Part shown: positions 1 through 5,634 of the stretch, piece by piece
Position numbering within the stretch: the stretch's first letter is position 1
Layout of the letters: each line of letters begins with the position of its first letter
Assembly (NCBI GenBank): GCA_028703545.1
Contig: JAQVMR010000062.1
Location: forward strand, 1 to 5,645
Reading direction: 5' to 3'
From: Patescibacteria group bacterium
GTDB taxonomy: Bacteria > Patescibacteriota > Patescibacteriia > UBA1558 > S5-K13
DNA: 5,645 nucleotides
The notes under the pieces: model-generated
Told to the model about the DNA's origin: nothing
Databases searched by the model: none
Seen by the model: only the letters and a program-made list of their open reading frames with translations
Position numbers and translations under genes: made by a program

Positions 1-127
1 CAATATCACTAAATGGAATATCTGGAATATCTTCTTGTTTAACTTTGATATCAAATGCTTTTTCAATTTCTTCTATTCCCATTACTTCACTATTTCCCAT
101 TATTTCTTTTGCATGATTAATTTGTTC
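1..127. repeat. 127-bp exact direct repeat, copy 1 (identical to 3443-3569)
   Basis: Bases 1-127 are identical to 3443-3569 and diverge abruptly at 128 versus 3570. Both copies lie in minus-strand coding sequence in the same frame and encode the same 42 residues. Because the repeat begins at the first base, its true left limit is unknown. A length of exactly 127 equals a common maximum k-mer size of de Bruijn assemblers, so this may be a contig-end graph overlap across a longer biological repeat. Confidence 0.97.
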
Positions 128-361
128 CTCTATTGAAGATGATTCTATAACTTTGTTAATGACTGCTATTTCTCTTATTTTTGATTTTATAATAGTTAGC
201 TCTTCTATACTCAAAGAATGTAAATCTCTTCCATTTACTATTTCTTTTATTTCTTGTTTTAATGTCTCTGTTTTTTGTAGTATTTCATCGGTTGATTCTT
301 GTGTATTCAAATCCACAGATACTTCTTCTTTCTTTTTTTTGGATGGATTTTCAAAGCTCAT
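1..361 (-). CDS. Partial gene sharing the ATPase's C-terminal region (3' end outside window)
   Basis: The gene starts at the ATG at 361-359 and stays open to the window edge, giving 120 codons. It begins 11 nt after the VWA gene stop, so it is probably the next gene of the same operon; I see no Shine-Dalgarno site. Residues 1-78 are highly charged (lysine run at 8-11, then a likely helical Glu/Ile/Lys segment) and match nothing I recognise. Residues 79-120 are identical, at the nucleotide level too, to residues 463-504 of the ATPase (3443-3569), in the same frame. In the ATPase this segment lies just before the C-terminal domain that ends in the putative variable region. I infer that this gene encodes a second protein with that C-terminal domain but without the AAA+ module, possibly another DGR target. 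The missing 3' part is needed to confirm this. Since the identity ends at base 1, a contig-edge assembly effect is possible. Confidence 0.8.
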   Translation of the reverse strand, partial: MSFENPSKKKKEEVSVDLNTQESTDEILQKTETLKQEIKEIVNGRDLHSLSIEELTIIKSKIREIAVINKVIESSSIEEQINHAKEIMGNSEVMGIEEIEKAFDIKVKQEDIPDIPFSDI

Positions 362-372
362 ATTTTTTATAT

Positions 373-2667
373 TTAAAAATTATTATAATTTATAATTGCC
401 TCCTCTATTATCCCTGCTAATTTTTCTGCCATCTCTTCTACTTTTATATTAGCAAGATTATTTGGATAAAATTTTTCTACATGTTCTGTGCCACGACCAA
501 TCCCAAGTCCAATTAATTTTTGATTTGTTTCTTTTATTATTTCGTTTACTACTTTTTTCAAATTGAACTTTTCTCCACTATGATTTGAGGATGGTTCTGG
601 AAGTCCATCTGATAAAACTATAAGAAACTTTTCTTTCTCTTTTTGTAAAGATAATCTTTCTGAAGCTTGTTGAAGTGCCCAACCATCATCATTATATGCA
701 GCACCAGGACCACCAACTTCTTTTAACATTCCACCCATATATTCCCTTATTTTTCTATCAATATTATCATTAAACTTTTGATATTCATAAATTCTGTCAT
801 TAAAACCCAATAACTCCACATTAATAGACAATCTATTTAAAACCTCTGTGAGTACAATTACAGCTTTAAAGGTTTCACTAATTTTCTCTCCTTGCATAGA
901 ACCAGATAAATCAACCAATATTGAAAAAGCATAATCCTTTTCCCGTGGCAACTCTCTTTTTTGCCAAGACTTGCTCTCTACAGCAGAAACACCTTTTGCT
1001 TTTTCTTGCATTCTTACTTTTATATCAATTCTTTTACCAGTTCTAAAACCACTTTCCCATTTATTTGATCTTCTTTGAACAAAAATTTCCCTTAGATCAT
1101 TCTCTAATCTATCTATAATCTCCAAAACCTCCTTCCTATATTTTTCATAAATATTCTCATCTTTATTCAATGTTCTTTCTAAAAGATCTTTATAATCTTT
1201 TAAATCTTTTGGCTCTTTTAATGACTCTTCTATTTTTTCTTTATCTAATTCATTTAAAAGTACTCCTATCTTTTCTTGTTCCTTATCTTGGGGCAATTTT
1301 GACTCTAATTCTTTATTTATCTCATCCTCTATTTCTTTCATTATTTCTTCCACTTTTTCTTCCAACTCTTCTTGTTTTTCTTTTGACAAAGAATCTATAT
1401 AGTTTTTAATTTTTTGTTTTAAATTATCTGATAGAGAGTCTAAATTAATTGATTTTGGAGAAATTTTATCGTCCTTATTTTCAATATTTTCTTTATTATC
1501 TTTTGTATCACTATTAACGGTTTGACTATTAGATTCATTGCCTTGATCATCTTGTCCGTTTTGTTTACCATCTTGTACTTTGTCTTTTTCTAAATCATTT
1601 TGTTTATCATTTATATCATCTTGTTTTTGATTTTCAGAATTATTTTGAGGATCTTTTTTATTGTCCTCAGCTTGATTATTTTCTTTTTTATCAGAAGATT
1701 GATCACTATTTTCCTGAGATTGATCCTTTTTGTTTTTATTCATTGCTTCAGAAATTGCATCTTCTAGTTCTTTTTGTTCTTCTTCGCTAAGTTGGTCTCT
1801 TAATTCTTGTGGCAAAGATTGTCCGTCTTCAGAACTACTTTGTTTTGATTCTTGAAAATCTTTTAACATCTCCTGAACCCTACTGTCCTGTTTATCCAAT
1901 TCTATTAATTTTTTAAACTCTGGCCAAATTTTATCTAAATTAATTTTATATGATTGTTTTGCATATTGTTTAATGATATCCTCGCTTTCATCTGCTTCTT
2001 TTTTAGATGGATATTTCCACCAAGATTTTTGGGCATATTTAATAGTAGATTGCACAACATCAATTACCTCTTTTGGTAAACTCTCATTTATTTTCGGTAT
2101 TTCATCGGACACCTCTTGAAACCAAAGTTTTATATACTCAAAACCAGCTTGCATAAATTTTGGCTGAAAACCTAATTTTTCTTTTGACTTTTCTTTGTAT
2201 TTATCTTCTATATCTAAATCCTGCTGATATGCCAAATTCATTTGATCTCTAAATTTAAGATAATTTTCTGCTACAAAATTGTTATCTCTTGGATCTTCAA
2301 TGGCGTTCATCAAAAATGGAAATCCTTGCTCTTGCCATGTTTCTGTGGGAATAAAATCAGTCCTTGATATCCTTCTATGCCCACCCTCGTGACATATTAC
2401 AAAACGCAAATAATCCATCTCTTTTTCAAGTAAATCCTTTACATCTATTCTTATAACATTATTTTTAAAGTCCCAGTGCCAACCAGCACCAGGACTGTTT
2501 AATTCTATTTTTATTCCAAAATCTTTTCCAATAAAAAAACCTAAAGATGACAAAATCTTTCTTTTTTTCTCTATTTCAATAATTTGATCTTTACTGAATT
2601 CTGAAAGAAAATCATATTCTGATTTTTCTTCTTGTCTCTTTATTTCAAAAAATGATTCTGGATTCAT
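373..2667 (-). CDS. VWA-domain protein with N-terminal HExxH metallopeptidase-like domain
   Basis: This 764-aa protein has three parts. Residues ~30-250 form a globular domain with HEGGH at 93-97, a zinc-protease HExxH signature. It is followed by NAIEDPR (121-127), whose E124/D125 could supply a further metal ligand, as in the metallopeptidase-like domains found with VWA domains. Residues ~275-410 are a low-complexity Asp/Asn/Gln/Lys/Ser linker, and 410-530 are charged helices, probably coiled coil. Residues ~578-760 are a VWA domain with the MIDAS motif DLSGS (586-590), a DDG at 660-662 and SDG at 686-688, so metal binding looks intact. No signal peptide or membrane segment is seen, so it is probably cytoplasmic. 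The layout recalls CobT-like partners of MoxR-type AAA+ ATPases, and such an ATPase lies immediately upstream. I infer a partner or effector of that ATPase. The ATG at 2667 is supported by an upstream AGG-containing site. Protease activity is not proven. Confidence 0.93.
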   Translation of the reverse strand: MNPESFFEIKRQEEKSEYDFLSEFSKDQIIEIEKKRKILSSLGFFIGKDFGIKIELNSPGAGWHWDFKNNVIRIDVKDLLEKEMDYLRFVICHEGGHRRISRTDFIPTETWQEQGFPFLMNAIEDPRDNNFVAENYLKFRDQMNLAYQQDLDIEDKYKEKSKEKLGFQPKFMQAGFEYIKLWFQEVSDEIPKINESLPKEVIDVVQSTIKYAQKSWWKYPSKKEADESEDIIKQYAKQSYKINLDKIWPEFKKLIELDKQDSRVQEMLKDFQESKQSSSEDGQSLPQELRDQLSEEEQKELEDAISEAMNKNKKDQSQENSDQSSDKKENNQAEDNKKDPQNNSENQKQDDINDKQNDLEKDKVQDGKQNGQDDQGNESNSQTVNSDTKDNKENIENKDDKISPKSINLDSLSDNLKQKIKNYIDSLSKEKQEELEEKVEEIMKEIEDEINKELESKLPQDKEQEKIGVLLNELDKEKIEESLKEPKDLKDYKDLLERTLNKDENIYEKYRKEVLEIIDRLENDLREIFVQRRSNKWESGFRTGKRIDIKVRMQEKAKGVSAVESKSWQKRELPREKDYAFSILVDLSGSMQGEKISETFKAVIVLTEVLNRLSINVELLGFNDRIYEYQKFNDNIDRKIREYMGGMLKEVGGPGAAYNDDGWALQQASERLSLQKEKEKFLIVLSDGLPEPSSNHSGEKFNLKKVVNEIIKETNQKLIGLGIGRGTEHVEKFYPNNLANIKVEEMAEKLAGIIEEAIINYNNF

Positions 2668-2674
2668 TTTATTA

Positions 2675-2682
2675 CCTACCCC
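2675..2682 (-). promoter_or_regulatory. Ribosome binding site of the VWA gene
   Basis: Read on the minus strand, GGGGTAGG ends 7 nt before the ATG at 2667. Its AGG core and spacing suit a Shine-Dalgarno site. It is the only clear one in the window, since the ATPase, the 137-aa gene and the partial gene lack one. This supports the 2667 start and suggests the VWA gene is translated independently rather than coupled to the ATPase. Confidence 0.6.
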
Positions 2683-2685
2683 ATC

Positions 2686-2705
2686 CGAGTTAGACTCGAC
2701 TGAGT
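2686..2705 (-). promoter_or_regulatory. Small alternative hairpins in the VWA gene leader
   Basis: CGAGT (2686-2690) pairs with ACTCG (2694-2698) around a 3-nt loop. The ACTC at 2694-2697 can instead pair with GAGT at 2702-2705 around a 4-nt loop, so the two folds exclude each other. The block sits just 5' of the GGGG/AGG ribosome binding site. It could tune translation of the VWA gene, but the stems are short and chance pairing is possible. Confidence 0.3.
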
Positions 2706-2712
2706 GAATTAA

Positions 2713-2755
2713 TTTATATTCTAAATATTAATCTGTCAAAACTTCAATATGTCAA
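2713..2755 (-). promoter_or_regulatory. Possible promoter(s) for the VWA gene
   Basis: On the minus strand a perfect TTGACA lies at 2755-2750 with ATTAAT 17 nt downstream (2732-2727). A second perfect TTGACA at 2739-2734 has TATAAA 15 nt downstream (2718-2713). Both face the VWA gene and lie after the ATPase gene and its hairpins. An internal promoter would let the VWA gene and the next gene be expressed apart from the ATPase. The A+T richness makes the -10 matches weak evidence; the duplicated TTGACA is the stronger signal. Confidence 0.45.
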
Positions 2756-2756
2756 T

Positions 2757-2785
2757 TTGACTCTTTTGCTTCGCAAAATAGTCAA
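2757..2785 (-). promoter_or_regulatory. Strong hairpin downstream of the ATPase variable region
   Basis: TTGACT (2757-2762) and TTTTGC (2764-2769) pair with GCAAAA (2773-2778) and AGTCAA (2780-2785). This gives a 12-bp stem broken by one mismatch (2763/2779) with a 3-nt loop at 2770-2772. It starts 19 nt after the ATPase stop codon. No T-tract follows on either strand, so it is not a standard intrinsic terminator. DGR variable regions are known to be followed by a hairpin or cruciform needed for efficient retrohoming, and the position here fits that role. It could also protect the mRNA 3' end or attenuate readthrough. Confidence 0.65.
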
Positions 2786-2795
2786 TCAAGAATTC

Positions 2796-2819
2796 AAGCC
2801 TCAGCTAACGCTTCGGCTT
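2796..2819 (-). promoter_or_regulatory. Hairpin spanning the ATPase stop codon
   Basis: AAGCC (2796-2800) pairs with GGCTT (2815-2819), and inside it AGC (2803-2805) pairs with GCT (2810-2812) around a 4-nt loop. The two stems are separated by TC/TC on the plus strand, which is tandem GA/GA in the minus-strand transcript. The ATPase TAG stop (2807-2805) falls inside. A related block lies at 5593-5615 with covarying outer pairs. I read it as part of the 3' boundary structure of a DGR repeat. Confidence 0.5.
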
Positions 2820-4955
2820 AACAACAGAAAATTTCCTAGAGAGCAACGCACCGAGGTCGGACAGCGAGTAGCCATCCGAGTATCCGCTGACGCCCAAACC
2901 ATTGGAAGCAAAGTCACCCTCGAGGACGCGATCGCCGTCTGATGACACAGTACTCGTCCAAGAATACAATGATTCAAGTAATCTTTTATTGTTATTTTGA
3001 TAATAAATAAGGATATCATAGAGAAATTCTGCTGGATTGTGTCTTAGAAGATTATTTATTTTTTCTTTATCTTTGCCTGTTTCAAATAGTTTTATTGCAT
3101 CTTGATATTCTTTTGGAAGACTTATTCCTTTGAATACAACATTTTTTAGATATTCTATCATTTCTTTTGTTTGGTCTTCATAGTTTTTACTTGTTGTGTT
3201 TGGTACTAAATCAGATGATACAAGTGACCATGATAATTCTGGTGTCTGATTTTTGAAGAATTCTTCATCTTTGTACCAACAATCTGATTTATCAATACTA
3301 TATAATACCTTTCCTTTCCCATCTTTTTTAAATTTATCCTCTAACATTTTATTTAATGCCTGCATTGTAAGAGGTACTCCTTTTTTTATTTCATTTACTC
3401 TAAGCACTAAAAATTGATTTAATTCTTTTGCTTTTTGAAGTTCAATATCACTAAATGGAATATCTGGAATATCTTCTTGTTTAACTTTGATATCAAATGC
3501 TTTTTCAATTTCTTCTATTCCCATTACTTCACTATTTCCCATTATTTCTTTTGCATGATTAATTTGTTCAATGATTTTACCAGAAGATTTTTCTGGCTTT
3601 AACAAGTCCTCAATATCAATTCCAGATTCTTTAAGCGTTTCTGTTAATCCACCTATTTCTTCAATAACTTTATCTTTTTCAACATCGCTCTTAGATGAAT
3701 CGTCTACTACATTTTCTAAATCTTGTTGATTAGATTCTATATCTAAATCTAATCCTTCTCTTTTTGAATCTTTTTCTGACGGAATATATTCTATTTGATT
3801 TATTATTTCTAATAACTTTTGTCTGTCCGTTTCATCTTCTAATTTATTTACATATAAATATGTTAAACCATTTTTAAACGTATCATTTATATCTCCCCTG
3901 TAAAAGTTTTGAATAAAGATTATTAATCTCATTGGTTCCATCCTGTCGTCAAAAGTAAATGCCTGCGGTTGATCTTGAGCTATTTGTCTATTTTTTAATA
4001 ACTCTTTTGCGGCAAAATGAAATTCTTTATACTTTTCCATAAGATCTTTGAATCCCATAATATTTGGAAGTTCTTCTTTTGGAATCACAACATCATTTGA
4101 AAATAAAAACTTCTCTTGATCAATTTCAAATGTATTTGGAGATAAATGAGATATTGCATCAACAAAATTAGAGAAAGTATCTTTTGATAATTCTGTAACC
4201 TCTTTTTGATATATCCAACGCCTTAGCTGAGCTGGGTCTAGCGGTTGTCTATCTAAGAATCCTTTTCCTGGTGGATTTGTAAGAGCGATTATTTTCGTTT
4301 TTGATTTATCAACTTGTATTCGCTCAGATGCATCTTCAGATAAAACGACTTCACCGTTGCTACCTGCGGCATCTAAAACCTCATGTAAACGTATTATAAT
4401 ACTTGGCACAGCAGAATTATATTCATCTAAAATAATTACCTTTATTTTATCATCTTCTTGTCTTAGTCCTTGGGTAACTGGCCCATCTGCCCATATATAT
4501 TCTGGATCTTGTTCTAATTTTTTATTTGGATTCGGAACATATCTTCCCATAAAATCTTCTACATCAGATGATCCATTACAATTTTTATAAAAAATCTCCC
4601 AGCCCAATTCAGAACACATTTTTCTTATAGCCGCTGTCTTTCCTATGCTTGTGCCTCCTTCTATTAGAATAGGTTGATTCATTTTAAATGCTGTCGCTAT
4701 TTTCTTTTGAAGTTCAAGTGAAAAACTATCATTTACATAATCAATGAACTGTTCTTTATTTGGACAAAAATTTCCACCGCTTGCTTTTGGTAATTCAACT
4801 CCTAGATAAAAAATAGAATCCTCTGTTTCAAAAATCGGCTCATATTTTTCTTCTGGCCCTTGTTTAATATTTCGTCCTCTTTTCTTTTTTTTATCATCTC
4901 TGACATTTTTTTCTGGAAGAACGGCGCTAAATTGTTGCTCTTGTTTATTTACCAT
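2805..4955 (-). CDS. MoxR/CbbQ-like AAA+ ATPase with a putative DGR-diversified C-terminal domain
   Basis: This is a 716-aa protein. Residues ~75-260 form an AAA+ module of the MoxR/CbbQ/GvpN (AAA_5) kind: Walker A GGTSIGKT (100-107), DFMGRYV (134-140) typical of CbbQ/GvpN relatives, Walker B VIILDE (173-178), sensor-1 ALTNPP (224-229) and RR at 245-246 as arginine-finger candidates. A basic stretch (KKKKRGR, 22-28) precedes it and a charged linker (~391-460) follows. Residues ~505-716 form a domain I recall from CPR DGR target proteins, with landmarks WYKDEEFF (560-567), PELSWSLVSSDL (572-583) and PAEFLYDIL (641-649). It ends in YSWTSTVSSDG...LGALLSRKF (664-709), the putative variable region. 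The ATG at 4955 lies 10 nt after the preceding stop, suggesting coupling; no Shine-Dalgarno site is seen. MoxR-type ATPases work with VWA partners, and one is encoded next. It is probably a cytoplasmic remodelling motor; the recognition role of its tail is inference. Confidence 0.94.
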   Translation of the reverse strand: MVNKQEQQFSAVLPEKNVRDDKKKKRGRNIKQGPEEKYEPIFETEDSIFYLGVELPKASGGNFCPNKEQFIDYVNDSFSLELQKKIATAFKMNQPILIEGGTSIGKTAAIRKMCSELGWEIFYKNCNGSSDVEDFMGRYVPNPNKKLEQDPEYIWADGPVTQGLRQEDDKIKVIILDEYNSAVPSIIIRLHEVLDAAGSNGEVVLSEDASERIQVDKSKTKIIALTNPPGKGFLDRQPLDPAQLRRWIYQKEVTELSKDTFSNFVDAISHLSPNTFEIDQEKFLFSNDVVIPKEELPNIMGFKDLMEKYKEFHFAAKELLKNRQIAQDQPQAFTFDDRMEPMRLIIFIQNFYRGDINDTFKNGLTYLYVNKLEDETDRQKLLEIINQIEYIPSEKDSKREGLDLDIESNQQDLENVVDDSSKSDVEKDKVIEEIGGLTETLKESGIDIEDLLKPEKSSGKIIEQINHAKEIMGNSEVMGIEEIEKAFDIKVKQEDIPDIPFSDIELQKAKELNQFLVLRVNEIKKGVPLTMQALNKMLEDKFKKDGKGKVLYSIDKSDCWYKDEEFFKNQTPELSWSLVSSDLVPNTTSKNYEDQTKEMIEYLKNVVFKGISLPKEYQDAIKLFETGKDKEKINNLLRHNPAEFLYDILIYYQNNNKRLLESLYSWTSTVSSDGDRVLEGDFASNGLGVSGYSDGYSLSDLGALLSRKFSVVKPKR
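2829..2966 (-). other. Putative DGR variable region at the 3' end of the ATPase gene
   Basis: These 46 codons (residues 664-709) differ sharply from the rest of the gene. By hand count, codons 671-705 are 60% G+C with only 14 adenines in 105 nt on the coding strand, in a gene that is otherwise very adenine-rich, and 17 of 35 codons end in C. This is expected of a repeat rewritten by adenine-specific mutagenesis, where template AAC-type codons become NNC. Position at the extreme C-terminus and the hairpins right after it also fit. The residues are rich in Asp, Gly, Ser, Tyr, Leu and Val, with a conserved-looking LGALLSRKF end. The template repeat and reverse transcriptase are not in the window, so this is inferred from composition and family resemblance. 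Confidence 0.72.
3443..3569. repeat. 127-bp exact direct repeat, copy 2 (inside the ATPase gene)
   Basis: This segment is identical to bases 1-127 and encodes ATPase residues 463-504, between the acidic linker and the C-terminal domain. It is flanked by unrelated sequence on the 3570 side. It marks where the ATPase and the partial gene at the left edge become the same. See copy 1 for the possible assembly explanation. Confidence 0.97.
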
Positions 4956-4965
4956 ATATTTAATT

Positions 4966-5379
4966 TTATAATTTATTTCTCCAGGTTAAACCACAAACAG
5001 ATAATAAACTGTATGATTTCTCTTCTATTTGTTGTAAATTATTAAAGTTTATTAAAATTAAAAATCCGCCTCTTTCATAATTCGGATTTATTGGAATATT
5101 TTTGTAACCATCATAAATATTAATTTGTCCTGTTGAATATTGAGATATAAATTCATATAACTTATTATCTAATTCATCTTTTAAAAATATATATGTTTTT
5201 TTGCTTGATTCTATATTTTCTACGAGATCATCAAAATTTTTTGAAAAAGAAAATCCAGAATTTAAAATTTCTTTTTCAATTATTTGAAAATCTTTTTGCT
5301 CATCAAAAATGATAAGCCCAGCATCATGAGATTTTTGAAAAAAACCGAGAAATTGTTTTATGGACTCTTGTATATTCAT
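4966..5379 (-). CDS. 137-aa hypothetical protein upstream of the ATPase
   Basis: I do not recognise a named family. The ATG at 5379 is the first in frame after a plausible promoter (TATAAT at 5400-5395), and the TAA stop lies 10 nt before the ATPase start, so the two are probably co-transcribed and translationally coupled. The protein looks like a soluble alpha/beta fold: an N-terminal helix (MNIQESIKQFLGFF), beta-like stretches AGLIIFD (20-26), KTYIFLKDEL (61-70), QINIYD (85-90) and GGFLILINF (104-112), and a C-terminal segment ending LLSVCGLTWRNKL. There is no signal peptide, membrane helix or obvious catalytic motif. YIFLKDEL followed by FLILINFNN loosely recalls Walker B and sensor-1 strands of AAA+ proteins, but no Walker A is present, so that link is weak. 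Its place as first gene of the ATPase-VWA unit suggests an accessory or regulatory partner. Confidence 0.85.
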   Translation of the reverse strand: MNIQESIKQFLGFFQKSHDAGLIIFDEQKDFQIIEKEILNSGFSFSKNFDDLVENIESSKKTYIFLKDELDNKLYEFISQYSTGQINIYDGYKNIPINPNYERGGFLILINFNNLQQIEEKSYSLLSVCGLTWRNKL

Positions 5380-5394
5380 ATTATTTTGTTAAAA

Positions 5395-5423
5395 ATTATA
5401 TATCTATTCTCGCATAATTTGAA
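5395..5423 (-). promoter_or_regulatory. Likely promoter of the 137-aa/ATPase operon
   Basis: On the minus strand a perfect -10 TATAAT (5400-5395) is preceded by a 17-nt spacer and TTCAAA (5423-5418), which matches four of six -35 positions. The -10 is 15 nt before the ATG at 5379, so the leader would be very short or nearly absent. This agrees with the lack of a Shine-Dalgarno site. It follows directly after a terminator-like stem, as expected at the start of a transcription unit. Confidence 0.6.
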
Positions 5424-5437
5424 TAAAAAGTAAAACA

Positions 5438-5464
5438 AAAGACGTCTTGATAAATAACGTCTTT
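5438..5464 (-). terminator. Intrinsic terminator-like stem-loop ending the upstream unit
   Basis: AAAGACGT (5438-5445) pairs perfectly over 8 bp with ACGTCTTT (5457-5464) around an 11-nt loop. In the minus-strand sense it is followed by a T-rich run (TGTTTTACTTTTT, 5437-5425). The stem has only three G-C pairs but is reasonable for this AT-rich DNA. It would separate whatever lies beyond the right edge, including the repeat-like block, from the 137-aa/ATPase unit. Confidence 0.6.
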
Positions 5465-5582
5465 ATGCTCTAATATGTGATTTTCAACGCAAACCGATTG
5501 CTCGAAATATGTACTAGGTTGGCTCCGTATTCTGAACGAAATCCGAACTTTTTTCAAAGAAAATCCAGAACAAGAATGAGGT

Positions 5583-5634
5583 GCGTTTCCGCTTGCCTCC
5601 GCTCCGCTACGGCAAACCAAAACAGAAAAATTTT
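5583..5634 (-). other. Block resembling the ATPase variable-region 3' boundary (possible template or second variable repeat edge)
   Basis: On the plus strand this block aligns with 2795-2834. TTGCC (5593-5597) and GGCAA (5611-5615) form an outer stem around a 13-nt G+C-rich loop, as AAGCC/GGCTT do around 14 nt at 2796-2819. AACAGAAAA then A/T-rich sequence (5621-5634) matches AACAGAAAATTT at 2823-2834. Read on the minus strand in the matching frame it gives CRENFSVLV, comparable with SRKFSVV at the ATPase end. Unlike the ATPase gene, this frame has no stop nearby. A second small hairpin, GCG/CGC with a GAAA loop in the minus sense, abuts it at 5583-5592. The rest of the repeat would lie beyond 5645. 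Confidence 0.45.

Noticed and set aside
1170..1409. Plus-strand Leu/Phe-rich open frame resembling a membrane protein
   Set aside because: It is the antisense of the Lys/Glu-rich helical part of the VWA protein; such antisense reads always look hydrophobic.
1440..1840. Short tandem repeats or CRISPR-like spacing in the repetitive-looking stretch
   Set aside because: This is low-complexity coding sequence for the Asp/Asn/Gln/Lys linker of the VWA protein, without regular repeat units.
2757..2785. Intrinsic terminator of the ATPase gene
   Set aside because: The stem is strong, but no T-tract follows on either strand.
2757..2942. Plus-strand and alternate minus-strand open frames over the ATPase 3' end
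   Set aside because: They are frame shadows caused by the G+C-rich, stop-poor variable region; the ATPase frame explains the segment.
373..4955. Cobaltochelatase CobS/CobT pair
   Set aside because: The AAA+ plus VWA layout is similar, but the HEGGH domain, the C-terminal domain with a variable-region-like tail and the lack of any cobalamin gene nearby argue against that role.
373..5379. Alternative genetic code (TGA as Gly or Trp), as in some CPR lineages
   Set aside because: The three complete genes are full-length with no in-frame TGA, use TGG and GGN normally, and stop with TAA or TAG, so nothing demands recoding.
5396..5620. Minus-strand open frame of about 74 codons near the right edge, starting from TTG
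   Set aside because: It has no ATG, runs through the terminator-like stem and into the -10 box, and its translation looks like readthrough of a G+C-rich noncoding stretch. A VR-type gene ending here cannot be excluded without sequence past the edge.
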